Shown piece by piece: positions 4,959 through 13,074 of a stretch of DNA of 17,728 bases. The notes beneath the pieces were generated by a model. The model was not told the origin of the DNA and did not search any database. It saw nothing but the letters and a program-made list of their open reading frames with translations. The first letter of the stretch is position 1. Every line of letters begins with the position of its first letter. The stretch is from Candidatus Micrarchaeaceae archaeon (GTDB taxonomy: Archaea > Micrarchaeota > Micrarchaeia > Micrarchaeales > Micrarchaeaceae): contig DAIDAQ010000013.1 in NCBI GenBank assembly GCA_027310535.1, positions 1 through 17,728 of the forward strand. Reading direction: 5' to 3'. Made by a program: the position numbers and the translations under genes.

Positions 4959-6479
4959 ATGGCAGACCAAAATCCCGGCAACAGCAAAAAAGAGGTGGAC
5001 CCACAGGCAAAGGAGCACTGGATGCGGGGGAACAGCCTCTTTGACGAGAGCAAGTTTGACGATGCCATAAAGGAGTATGGGGAGGCCATAGCCATCGATA
5101 AGGAGTATGCTAGCGCGTACTTCAACAGGGCGCTCAACAATGTCATAGTAAAGAACTTCGATGCCGCGAAGAAGGACCTGCAGGCAGTGATGGAGCTCGA
5201 GTCGAAGAGCTCTGACGCTCCGCTGCTCATGGGCGACATTGCAGAGCAGCAGGATGACTTGCTCGGCGCGCGCTACTGGTACGAGAGGTCACTGGCAAAC
5301 AACCCGGGCTACGCAGAGGCCAAAAACAGGCTGGAGCACATCGACTCCCTGCTTCACGTCGAGACAGGAGGCAGTGCGGGGCAGAAGCAGGTCGAGGTAG
5401 CGAAGAAAGAGGCAAAGAAGGAAAAGGAAGAGACCATCATAGAGGAGGGGCAGATAAAGAAGGTTGCATTCCACAAGTCAAGTACCAAGTTCGACCGCGT
5501 CATCGGAATGGACAAGGTGAAAAGATACCTCTATGAAAACGTTGTTTTGGCAATACAGAAACCAGACCTGTTCAAGAAGTACGGGAAGAAGCTGGGTGTC
5601 GGCCTCTTGCTTTACGGCCCACCGGGAACAGGGAAGACGTTTGTGGTAAATGCCATAGCTGGCGAGTCAAATGCCAATGTCATAATAGCAAGGGTAAACC
5701 AGATAGTTGACATGTATACTGGCAACACAGAGAAGAACCTACATGCAATCTTCGAGCAGGCGAGGCAGAACACACCGTGCATCATCTTCTTTGACGAGCT
5801 TGATGCACTCGGTGTCAAGAGGGGGGGCGGAGGAGGGGATGGCGGAGGGGAAAGCTCTGCCATGAGGCTGGCAGTGAACCAGTTTCTCGTTGAGATGAAC
5901 GGCGTGGAGGCAAACCCGGAGGGTATATTCGTCATCGGGGCAACGAACAACCCGTGGGACATCGACCCAGCTCTAAAGAGGAGCGGAAGGTTTGGCGATG
6001 CGGTTTATATTCCTCCGCCAAAATACAGGGACAGGAAGGGGCTCTTTGAGCTTTATACAAGAAACAAGCCAAGAAGCTGGCTGAGCTACGGGAGACTTGC
6101 AAGGGCTACAGCAGGGTATTCACCTGCAGATATAGAGCGCATCTGTGACAAGGCCGCAATGCGCCCGCTCCTCCACGAGCACGAGCACCAGAAGGCGAGG
6201 AAGCTTATAATGAAGGACATGATGGCAATACTGAAGGACAAGGACACAAGCGGCAGCTCTCTCGATGAGTGGTACTCGATGGTGAAGAAGGATGTCATCA
6301 GCAAGACAGAGGTGTCGACGGTCAACGGCAAGCGCCAGGAGACTGTGAAGGAAGGGAAACTCGACGCCCAGGAGAAGGTTCTCTACAAGGTGATGGTGAA
6401 GGACATCAAGAAAAACACGAGCCCCACAAGGATAAAGATGAAGAACTTCACGAGATGGTGGGCAGTCCACTTCTTCTGA
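4959..6479 (+). CDS. TPR-containing AAA+ ATPase
   Basis: ATP-driven remodelling enzyme of the AAA+ superfamily, 506 residues; the substrate is unknown. The N-terminus (about 12-125) holds around three tetratricopeptide repeats, for example YASAYFNRALNN and KNFDAAKKDLQAVMEL, which usually bind protein partners. A Lys/Glu-rich linker (about 138-165) follows. The AAA module has Walker A GPPGTGKT at 220-227, Walker B IIFFDELD at 275-282, a sensor 1 Asn in IGATNNPWD (330-331), arginine-finger candidates R341 and R344 in LKRSGRFGDA, and the C-terminal lid YSPADIERICDKAA. The pattern is nearest to the classical (Vps4/katanin/Cdc48-like) clade. A run of glycines at 289-297 lies in the loop after Walker B. 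The chain ends in an aromatic-rich tail, NFTRWWAVHFF. The gene is transcribed alone and meets the next gene tail to tail without a gap. Confidence 0.85.
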   Translation: MADQNPGNSKKEVDPQAKEHWMRGNSLFDESKFDDAIKEYGEAIAIDKEYASAYFNRALNNVIVKNFDAAKKDLQAVMELESKSSDAPLLMGDIAEQQDDLLGARYWYERSLANNPGYAEAKNRLEHIDSLLHVETGGSAGQKQVEVAKKEAKKEKEETIIEEGQIKKVAFHKSSTKFDRVIGMDKVKRYLYENVVLAIQKPDLFKKYGKKLGVGLLLYGPPGTGKTFVVNAIAGESNANVIIARVNQIVDMYTGNTEKNLHAIFEQARQNTPCIIFFDELDALGVKRGGGGGDGGGESSAMRLAVNQFLVEMNGVEANPEGIFVIGATNNPWDIDPALKRSGRFGDAVYIPPPKYRDRKGLFELYTRNKPRSWLSYGRLARATAGYSPADIERICDKAAMRPLLHEHEHQKARKLIMKDMMAILKDKDTSGSSLDEWYSMVKKDVISKTEVSTVNGKRQETVKEGKLDAQEKVLYKVMVKDIKKNTSPTRIKMKNFTRWWAVHFF

Positions 6480-6875
6480 TTACTTCCTCAGCATCTCCTT
6501 TGCCTTTTCAATGGATGCGAGCGTCTGCTCTGCTATCTTCTTGTCCTCGCCCTCGAGGTCGCCGATCATGATGTCAAGGTTGTGCTCGATCAATGTAAGG
6601 AAGTCAATCCACTCACCAGATTCGTCCTTGACGAGCCCTACAAACGCGCCGTCTTTTGAGAACAGGTCAAGTATCTTGAGAAGTGTCCTGCTCTCCTGCA
6701 GCTCGTTGCCCTCGGCGAGCCGCTCTATTATCTCGCCCCTTGCCTTCCTTATCTCATCGGCGTTAACGCTGTCGTTAAGGCTCTTCAGCTTGGAGGACTC
6801 CCTGTAAAGAGCCGTGAGACCGCTATGCAGCTTCTTGAACAGGTTTCCGACACTTGTGGTTATATTATCGTCCAT
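6480..6875 (-). CDS. Small uncharacterised helical protein
   Basis: Not recognised. It has 131 residues, is acidic and predicted almost wholly helical, with heptad-like patterns (for example LFKKLHSGLTALYRESSKLKSL near the N-terminus and the C-terminal IAEQTLASIEKAKEMLRK). No Cys, signal peptide or membrane segment is seen. Its stop codon directly abuts the stop of the TPR-AAA ATPase on the other strand, leaving no intergenic base. A TATA-like stretch at 6907-6913 lies about 32-38 bases before the ATG. GGTAGCACC precedes the ATG but is a poor ribosome binding site, so a short leader is likely. Whether it works with the ATPase is unknown; the tail-to-tail arrangement gives no operon evidence. 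Confidence 0.6.
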   Translation of the reverse strand: MDDNITTSVGNLFKKLHSGLTALYRESSKLKSLNDSVNADEIRKARGEIIERLAEGNELQESRTLLKILDLFSKDGAFVGLVKDESGEWIDFLTLIEHNLDIMIGDLEGEDKKIAEQTLASIEKAKEMLRK

Positions 6876-6906
6876 GTGGTGCTACCAATAAAGTATCGGG
6901 CGGAAT

Positions 6907-6913
6907 TAATAAA
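6907..6913 (-). promoter_or_regulatory. TATA-like box of the 131-residue protein gene
   Basis: TTTATTA on the minus strand lies 32-38 bases before the ATG at 6875. It overlaps the stop region of the IS200-type remnant, so this promoter may have been supplied or changed by the old insertion. Confidence 0.4.
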
Positions 6914-6920
6914 TTACCTG

Positions 6921-6932
6921 CCCCTAAAGGGG
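6921..6932. repeat. Small hairpin at the end of the IS200-type remnant
   Basis: CCCC-TAAA-GGGG is a perfect 4-base stem with a 4-base loop, overlapping the last codons of the remnant. IS200/IS605 elements carry subterminal hairpins recognised by TnpA near each end, so this may be a surviving or shortened end structure. It is too short for certainty. Confidence 0.3.
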
Positions 6933-7220
6933 TCGGTTTTGGCTTCAGCTGGAAAGGCGTCTCTGCGCTCTCGGTTGCCCTCCATGACATATCTCCCCAC
7001 CGCATCTTCGCCGACGCCACCAACCTACCTGTAGGAGTAACCTCTGGACCAGAAGAGGCCTGCCCAGCACGTTTTCCTGAAATTCGGGCCGAGATGCGGA
7101 ACTACTGTCCATGCGATATAATAGCGGCACTTCCGCAAAAAAGCGAATCGTGGAATATTCCATCCACTAAACGGCTTCCCTATTCTACGACGTTTCGGAG
7201 ATGCTGGAACTCTCCTCAGA

Positions 7221-7228
7221 TTTATTAA
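7221..7228 (+). promoter_or_regulatory. TATA-like box of the LamG-pilin operon
   Basis: TTTATTAA lies 23-30 bases before the ATG at 7251, with no ribosome binding site between, consistent with a leaderless archaeal transcript that starts the four-gene operon. Confidence 0.5.
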
Positions 7229-7250
7229 GCTTTCCAGCGAATAGCAAGGT

Positions 7251-9464
7251 ATGGGCACATGGCAGAGGAGTAGGGCTCAGATCGCGCTCGAGTTTATAGT
7301 TATCTACTCCGTAGTGCTAACCATCTTCGTGATAGTCTTTGCGCTTGCTGCCACGCAGCGCGCCGCGTCGCTGGAGAGGCAGCAGAATGCGTTCCTGCAG
7401 ATGCTGACGCAGGATATTGCTAGCCAGATAACCATAGCGCTCGCCGCAGGGAACGGCTATTCGACCTCGGTTCAGCTCCCACAGAGCATATCTTCAAGCG
7501 CCTACTCCATTTACGTCTCGTCTTCCGGTGTGGTCTTTGCGAACATGTCCATAGGCTCACAGGTGCTGAATGCGCAGGCCGGGAGTGCGGCGAGAAACCT
7601 TGTGATCAACGGCACTGCTGTCCTGTCTGGCGGTCCCACGCTGTACAGGCTGCTCGCAGCTTCAGGTATCATCAATATCTACAATTACTTCGGTACTGTC
7701 TACCTCAACCTGAAGCCCCCAGCGTACGGCAGCCTGCTGGGAAGCGTTAAGTTGAATTACACATACGGAAACCCCTCTCTCTTGAAGCTGAATGCGACCT
7801 CACTGTCTGGCAACGCTTTTGCAATGGACCGCGTCGGCCTGGTGCTCCAGCAGGGCAGCCCGTCCTCCCCCACCGTCTCCTCCGTATCAACGTTTACAGA
7901 CCAGAATGGCAGGGCTGTGTTCCCGATAATACCAAGCAGCTCTTATCCGCTCATCAACGCATCGGTTTATGCGCTTCCGCTCAACGGAAGCGTCTCGGCT
8001 GCCCTGCAGCTCTGGCTTCCGATCAGGCTCGGCGTGCCAGGTATGGTGAGCTCCAGCATCAAGGACCTCAGCGGCAACAATGCTAACGGCATAATTGCAG
8101 ATGCAAATGGTGGCGGCAGCTTTACTGCACCATGGATCCCTCCCAAACAAAATACGACCAGCTTCATCTCTGGCTACTCTGACGGCTCGACCACCGGAGT
8201 TGTGCTGCCCCCAAACAGCGGGTTCGACACGCTCAGCAACCTGACGGTCATCGCCTGGGTGAACCTGCAGCAGCAGGGCGAGATCGGCGATATAATCTCG
8301 AGCACGTTACCACTGGCCTCGCGCGGGCTCTGGGACATCAACGTGGGCTATGACGAAGCCGGATTCCCTGAATTTACGATAACCAACTTCACGAATTACG
8401 ACTGCACTACAGAAGTAGATCAGCTCACGCCAGGCATATGGTACCAGCTCGCTGGTACCTATTCGCAGCTCAGCAGCGCGTTAAGCGTATACGTAAACGG
8501 GAACCTTTCCCTTGCTACAAGCTGCCGGAACATAGGCGCAATAGCCCCAGTAAGCTCCCAGGTAATCATTGGCGGCGGTGCTGGTCTCACCGGTTTCCCG
8601 TTCAAGGGCTCAATCGCCAACGTCCAGATATACAACGCATCCCTGTCTGCCGGGCAGATAAGCTCCCTCTACAGTGAAGGGGTTGGCGGCGCTCCACTTG
8701 CCACGCAGAGCCTCGTCGGCTGGTGGCCCCTGAACGGCGACACGCAGGACCATTCGTCAAGGGGCCTTAACGCGTGGGCCAACTCCGTGATCTCATTCAA
8801 GCCGTCGCTGGCGTTCTACAACGCCTCGGCACAGTACATACCAAATCTGTTAGGAGGCAATGGGTGGGTTTCGTACGCTTCACGGCTCAGCGCGGCGAGG
8901 CTCGGCGTCAACCCCGCCTCGTTCAACCCACTCAACTTCTCAGTCAACACGTGGTTCATGATAGGTAATAGCATATCCTCTTACTCCAGGGACACCGTGA
9001 ACTACGCAAACCCTGTGATCGACATCTACAACGGCATAGGGGCCGGCCTCGGTGGAAACCAGAACTTTGACCTTGGGGGCAGCTGGGCCGGAGGAACATT
9101 CAACCGTTTCTCATGGGGGGAGTACTGGCCGACTAACGAGCAGTTCTGCAATACCCAGCCAAACAGCATACAGGCCAACGTGCTTTACAATGCCGTGGTG
9201 AGCGTCAGCAGGTACACGAACGTGACGGTTTACATAGACGGGCAGAGGGCTGCGGCGTGCTCTTTCAGCGCATCCCCATCAACAGTCGCCTCATACGCGA
9301 CGAACCTCATGCTTGCCATCAACGGCAACCCTCCAGGGGGGAACGAGCGCGGCACCGCCTCGGTCTATGACGTAGAAGTGTACAACATTACGCTTACGCA
9401 GCAGCAGGCTGCGCAGCTCTACAGCTTCGGCCAGCCGCTCTACGGCTACCTGAAGCTTCCATAG
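7251..9464 (+). CDS. Large pilin-like protein with two LamG domains
   Basis: Predicted secreted, membrane-anchored or pilus-assembled protein of 737 residues. The N-terminus is a class III (type IV pilin) signal: basic leader, then R8-A9 before Q10 with Glu14 at +5, then a hydrophobic helix to about residue 34. Prepilin peptidase would be expected to cut after A9. A beta-rich region follows, then two concanavalin-like (LamG/jellyroll) domains, about 252-480 and 488-735. The second opens with the LVGWWPLNGD motif typical of such domains, and both contain the Y[VI][ND]G strand. Each holds one cysteine pair (385/425 and 633/670). Such domains commonly bind glycans; the target here is unknown. 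It is the first gene of a four-gene operon converging on Tad-like assembly genes. Pilins are usually 100-200 residues, so the size is unusual. Confidence 0.75.
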   Translation: MGTWQRSRAQIALEFIVIYSVVLTIFVIVFALAATQRAASLERQQNAFLQMLTQDIASQITIALAAGNGYSTSVQLPQSISSSAYSIYVSSSGVVFANMSIGSQVLNAQAGSAARNLVINGTAVLSGGPTLYRLLAASGIINIYNYFGTVYLNLKPPAYGSLLGSVKLNYTYGNPSLLKLNATSLSGNAFAMDRVGLVLQQGSPSSPTVSSVSTFTDQNGRAVFPIIPSSSYPLINASVYALPLNGSVSAALQLWLPIRLGVPGMVSSSIKDLSGNNANGIIADANGGGSFTAPWIPPKQNTTSFISGYSDGSTTGVVLPPNSGFDTLSNLTVIAWVNLQQQGEIGDIISSTLPLASRGLWDINVGYDEAGFPEFTITNFTNYDCTTEVDQLTPGIWYQLAGTYSQLSSALSVYVNGNLSLATSCRNIGAIAPVSSQVIIGGGAGLTGFPFKGSIANVQIYNASLSAGQISSLYSEGVGGAPLATQSLVGWWPLNGDTQDHSSRGLNAWANSVISFKPSLAFYNASAQYIPNLLGGNGWVSYASRLSAARLGVNPASFNPLNFSVNTWFMIGNSISSYSRDTVNYANPVIDIYNGIGAGLGGNQNFDLGGSWAGGTFNRFSWGEYWPTNEQFCNTQPNSIQANVLYNAVVSVSRYTNVTVYIDGQRAAACSFSASPSTVASYATNLMLAINGNPPGGNERGTASVYDVEVYNITLTQQQAAQLYSFGQPLYGYLKLP

Positions 9465-9471
9465 TGATGCG

Positions 9472-10011
9472 ATGGGAAAGATGAGACTGCAGTTCTGGAG
9501 CTTTGACATCGTCTTTGCAGTAATAGTCTTCAGCGCGGCGCTCGCCGTGCTTGTCTACGAGTGGTCGAGCATCGAGTCCCAGCTCTCGCTGGGAGCGATC
9601 AACACGCAGGAGACGATGCAGCTGCAGGCGCAGGCAGTCTCTAGGTCGATATTCACGGTAGGCTGGCCCGCGGATTGGGAAGGAGTGGTGAACGTGAGCA
9701 ACAGCCTAACATGGCAGGGAGTGTCAGTTGGGATAGGGACAGGAAACGGTACAAGGATAGCCCCTGGGAAGCTCGCCGCCCTTATCTCGATGGTGCAGAC
9801 AAACTACCAGGCCACGAAGCAGCCGCTCGGGCTCTCCTACGACTATTATATCAGGATCAGCAGCCCGTACATCAACCTTAGCATTGGCAGGGATCCTGCG
9901 CCGAGCAAGGCCTCCACGGTTTACAGCGCGCAGGCCGATGGGTACATAAACACAGACCCTGTCATTGTGACGCTGCTTGTCTGGAGCAACACGATCTATG
10001 GTGGTAGCTGA
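9472..10011 (+). CDS. Pilin-like membrane protein without LamG domain
   Basis: This protein of 179 residues has one N-terminal hydrophobic helix (about 11-29) after a short basic start with the sequence QFWSFD, and an extracellular part rich in Ser, Thr and Asn. It is the only member of the operon without a LamG domain, so it may be the minor or structural subunit on which the larger ones are displayed; that is inference. The S-x-D before the helix recurs in the next protein (FSVD). The GTGAT motif overlapping the upstream stop at 9464-9468 is a plausible ribosome binding site; a second in-frame ATG at 9481 is possible. It lies 7 bases after the previous gene and overlaps the next by one base. 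Confidence 0.65.
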   Translation: MGKMRLQFWSFDIVFAVIVFSAALAVLVYEWSSIESQLSLGAINTQETMQLQAQAVSRSIFTVGWPADWEGVVNVSNSLTWQGVSVGIGTGNGTRIAPGKLAALISMVQTNYQATKQPLGLSYDYYIRISSPYINLSIGRDPAPSKASTVYSAQADGYINTDPVIVTLLVWSNTIYGGS

Positions 10012-11801
10012 TGCGGTTCAATGCTTTTGTCTTCAGCGTCGATGCGATAATCTCGTTAGCCATAGCAGGCATAGCTGCCGCTGCGCTGCTCTACATCGCA
10101 GCGCCGGCCGCTCCCCTGATCCAACCGGGGCAGACCCAGGCGCAGGGCATGCTGCAAAGCCTTCTCGACATGAAGGCATGGCAGGCGGTCGGCGCGATCC
10201 CGCAGCAGTTTCTCACGCCGCTCCTCAGCCTGGGCGGCGCATACGCGGCATTTTTCAACGGCAGCTCCAGCGGCTCATACTTCACGCTCAGCCCTTATCC
10301 ATGGATCGCATATCCGGTGACAGTCGACGTGTGGGTCAACCCGTCATCGCTCAACCAGTCAAGCTTTGGGGGCGGCTACGGTGGCACTATAATAGAGTCG
10401 AACGAGAACGGCGGCTCCGGCGGCTGGATCCTTGGCGTGAGGAACGATGGCAAGGTGTGGTACTGGCCTTATGTTGGAGGCGATGTATTCAGCAGTGCAA
10501 GCGTGCCTCTCAACAGGTGGACCAACATAGCGCTGGTGTATGAAGGCCGGGACTCAAACGTAAACATCTACATAAACGGGCGACTGGACTCTTCTTCCCA
10601 GGTTATCGTGAGCGGGTGGCCAAGCTTTATGAGGGTCGGGGCGCGCTCATGGATAACCGGCACATGGGCCGGGATGCTTTCAAACCTGCAGCTCTATTCA
10701 AAGGCCCTGACCTCAAGCCAGGTCAAGTACCTATACAGCCAGGGCATCGGAGGTGTTCCGCTCACCATGCAGGGCCTTGTCGGATGGTACCCGCTGAACA
10801 ACGACATAAAAGACTATTCTGGGAGCGGCAGCAAAGGGACTGTTAACATCTTCACCAACCCTGCAAATGGCATTTCCTTCAAGGCGCTCGGCAGCCTTTA
10901 TTTCCCTGGCGCCGCAGAGCCGCTTAACTCATCGATGCTACACCTCATATCAAAGCTCTACCTCAGCAACCAGACGGCATACGGGGACATAATAGCATCC
11001 TCGCTGATGCAGAACAATTCAGGCCTCTTCATCAACGGCACGTATGCGCCGTCGCTCAAGGCAGCGTCGTTCAGCGGCGGCTCCTACTTCACGGCACCTG
11101 TCGGCAACTGGATTGGCGCTACATGGGGCGGACGCTCAGTCAACCTGACAATAACAGCATGGTTCAACAGCTCCTCTGGCGGCCCGATTGTAGGTATAAC
11201 GAATGCGAGCACCGGATGGGGCGTCCCCTACCTCAGCGTTGACCCAAACGGCAAGATATACGGCTGGCTGTGGAATGCTGGCCAGGTTTCCTACCAAGGC
11301 AGAAAGAACAGGTGGACGTTTGTCGCCCTGACATACAGCAACACCACGTACAAAGAGACGCTGTATGTGGATGGCATGCCGGTCAACAGCATCGCTGGCT
11401 TCTATGTTGGCTCGCTTGCGTATGACAACCTCACGACTTACATCAGCCAGAGCGCGAGGCCGCCGGGCGTCCCTCCCTATTACAGCGGTTATCTCGCAGA
11501 TGTGCAGCTCTACAACTCAACGCTCTCGGGTAGCCGGATCCTGCAGCTTTACGGCATAGGCCTGCAGGGCAGCCCCTCCGCCAGCAGATCACTCGTCGAA
11601 TGGTGGCCTCTTGAGGGGGACGCAAATGATTACGCTGGGCGGTACATGACAGGGACAATGGTGGGAGGCAGCTTCGCCGCCGCGAAGTACATCCCGGGCT
11701 CGTACAGCGCAGCCTACATGGTCTCGGCGGCCACCGCCCCGCTGCTCGTCGGGGCGAACATCGCTTTCCTGAACAACGTAAGCGTGGTGACATGGCACTG
11801 A
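10011..11801 (+). CDS. Pilin-like protein with two and a partial third LamG domain
   Basis: Predicted secreted surface protein of 596 residues. A short start with FVFSVD leads into a hydrophobic helix (about 12-30), again pilin-like. LamG domain 1 covers about 75-250, and domain 2 about 256-515, beginning at LVGWYPLNND. A third begins at LVEWWPLEGD (528) but stops at NVSVVTWH (596), where a LamG fold has only its first strands. Strand motifs such as WTNIALVYEG, NIYINGRLD and WTFVALTYS are clear. The start codon overlaps the preceding stop (TGATG), with GGTGGT at 10000-10005 as ribosome binding site; the end overlaps the next gene by 10 bases. The truncated third domain suggests that a longer ancestor was cut when the downstream gene was placed here, or that a recombination occurred between repeated domains. 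Confidence 0.75.
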   Translation: MRFNAFVFSVDAIISLAIAGIAAAALLYIAAPAAPLIQPGQTQAQGMLQSLLDMKAWQAVGAIPQQFLTPLLSLGGAYAAFFNGSSSGSYFTLSPYPWIAYPVTVDVWVNPSSLNQSSFGGGYGGTIIESNENGGSGGWILGVRNDGKVWYWPYVGGDVFSSASVPLNRWTNIALVYEGRDSNVNIYINGRLDSSSQVIVSGWPSFMRVGARSWITGTWAGMLSNLQLYSKALTSSQVKYLYSQGIGGVPLTMQGLVGWYPLNNDIKDYSGSGSKGTVNIFTNPANGISFKALGSLYFPGAAEPLNSSMLHLISKLYLSNQTAYGDIIASSLMQNNSGLFINGTYAPSLKAASFSGGSYFTAPVGNWIGATWGGRSVNLTITAWFNSSSGGPIVGITNASTGWGVPYLSVDPNGKIYGWLWNAGQVSYQGRKNRWTFVALTYSNTTYKETLYVDGMPVNSIAGFYVGSLAYDNLTTYISQSARPPGVPPYYSGYLADVQLYNSTLSGSRILQLYGIGLQGSPSASRSLVEWWPLEGDANDYAGRYMTGTMVGGSFAAAKYIPGSYSAAYMVSAATAPLLVGANIAFLNNVSVVTWH

Positions 11802-13042
11802 CTAAAATAAAGGCAAGGAAGGGGCTTTTGCTGACGCTAGCTACGATCGTCATAGTCGTATTGCTCGTAGGCGAATTGATAACATACGAGCTGATAAACG
11901 TCGATTATTCTGAGATTTCGGGCCAGGTTGCGGTCGGCCTCGCGCCGGCTCTCCTTGCCTCACAGGTGAGCGGCGGGATAAACGGCTATCTCTCCTCTGC
12001 ACTGCCCCAGGCGTTCAGCATAATAGCCGTAAGCTCCCCCAAGATAAAGGTTGCGGGCTTCTACAGGGGAACGTCAAGCAGCGCCAATGTAGTCAGCACG
12101 GCATCGGTCTCGAACTTCGGTAATGCGATCAGCATGTTTGCATGGGTCTGGCCAGCTGGGGCGCGCACGTCGATCGTGCAGAAGCAGGGCTCGTACGGCA
12201 TGAGCATAGGCGCCGGCGGTGCATCCGCCGGCCAGTTCAACGCATACATAGGCGCGAGCGGCAGGACGTGCACTGCCTACCCGTTCAGTCTCCCAAATAC
12301 GACATGGAGCTTTGTCGGCTTCACATACAATGGCTCCTACATAGACGAGTACGTCAACGGGGTGCTTTACTGCACAGCCCAGCGTGCAGGCACGGTTCCG
12401 GCCAACACTAACCAGCTTTTCTTCAGCAGTTCCGGCAGCGGGAATAGCGACGGGCCTACCTACGGCTACCTCTCCAACGTCCAGCTCTACAACACCGCGC
12501 TGGAACCGAACGCTGTCGCATTGCTATTCGGCGGCGGCCCAGAGGGTAGCGCGCTGCAGAGCGGGAACCTCGTCGGCTGGTGGCCGCTCAACGGGAACTT
12601 CCTTGACATGTCAGGCGGCGGGAACAATGCAGGCACGTCCGGGGTGAGCTTTGCAACCTCGATCGTCAGCAACTCAAGCTCGGCGAAGCTGATAACGAAG
12701 CTGATAGGTAACGGCACCGTTTTTGGGGCCCAGTCGAACTTGACCTCCAACACACTTGTCGATTACATAGCAAAGGCAAAGCAGCTTGCAGCGCAGCGGC
12801 AGACTGTGCTCGACATCCGGAACAGCAGCCTCTCAGCGCACCAGTACTCGAGGGGCTATGTGGCAATCACCTATTCTGCGCTTCTCGTGCTGAACACCAC
12901 TACTGGCAGCTATGCATCCCCTGTCGCCATAACAGCCACGCTCTCGACGCTTAACACGCTTGATTACATAACCCCGAATGCGAGCCAGTACCTATGGACC
13001 ATCTACTCGGCGCCCTACGCCTCATCCAGGGCAGGGCGCTGA
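11792..13042 (+). CDS. Membrane-anchored LamG protein
   Basis: This surface protein has 416 residues. A basic N-terminus (MALTKIKARKG) precedes a strong hydrophobic helix (about 12-31), which could be a class III signal cut after G11 or a plain anchor. One complete LamG domain spans about 75-255, with the cysteine pair C160/C194. A second domain opening, LVGWWPLNGN, starts at 260, but the rest (about 290-416) no longer looks like a jellyroll and contains a helical stretch (IAKAKQLAAQRQ). The start overlaps the previous gene by 10 bases. The nearest ribosome binding motif, GGTGA (11786-11790), is only one base from the ATG, so translation may depend on coupling to the upstream gene. It is the last gene of the operon, 18 bases from the convergent assembly genes. 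Confidence 0.7.
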   Translation: MALTKIKARKGLLLTLATIVIVVLLVGELITYELINVDYSEISGQVAVGLAPALLASQVSGGINGYLSSALPQAFSIIAVSSPKIKVAGFYRGTSSSANVVSTASVSNFGNAISMFAWVWPAGARTSIVQKQGSYGMSIGAGGASAGQFNAYIGASGRTCTAYPFSLPNTTWSFVGFTYNGSYIDEYVNGVLYCTAQRAGTVPANTNQLFFSSSGSGNSDGPTYGYLSNVQLYNTALEPNAVALLFGGGPEGSALQSGNLVGWWPLNGNFLDMSGGGNNAGTSGVSFATSIVSNSSSAKLITKLIGNGTVFGAQSNLTSNTLVDYIAKAKQLAAQRQTVLDIRNSSLSAHQYSRGYVAITYSALLVLNTTTGSYASPVAITATLSTLNTLDYITPNASQYLWTIYSAPYASSRAGR

Positions 13043-13074
13043 CCGCCCATCCAGGAGCCTTCAGACACCTCCTG
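13034..13074. terminator. Pair of short hairpins at the convergent junction
   Basis: GGGCG/CGCCC (13034-13038 with 13044-13048, 5-base loop) is followed by CAGGAG/CTCCTG (13052-13057 with 13069-13074, 11-base loop). They span both stop codons of the two converging operons. They may fold in either transcript and limit read-through, but no T-run follows. Confidence 0.3.

Larger units (their letters stand above)
6914..7258 (-). pseudogene. Decayed IS200/IS605-type TnpA (Y1 transposase) remnant
   Basis: The minus strand reads FRKTCWAGLFWSRGYSYR, then an in-frame TAG (7025-7027), then VGGVGEDAVGRYVMEGN and a tail ending in TDPFRGR and TAA (6914-6916). This matches the C-terminal half of single-strand TnpA transposases (typically FPELRK.YWGGHLWSRGYFV.TVG.V.EEVI.RYIEEQ), including the helix with the catalytic Tyr (codon 6989-6991). 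The amber codon sits where a Thr or Ser normally stands before VG. The conserved N-terminal half with the HUH motif is not present; about 35 codons upstream are open but show no TnpA signature. No TnpB is found. The fragment cannot transpose by itself. Confidence 0.65.

Noticed and set aside
6854..7228. 124-codon plus-strand frame
   Set aside because: It covers the IS200-type remnant on the opposite strand; the minus reading has recognisable TnpA motifs, the plus reading none.
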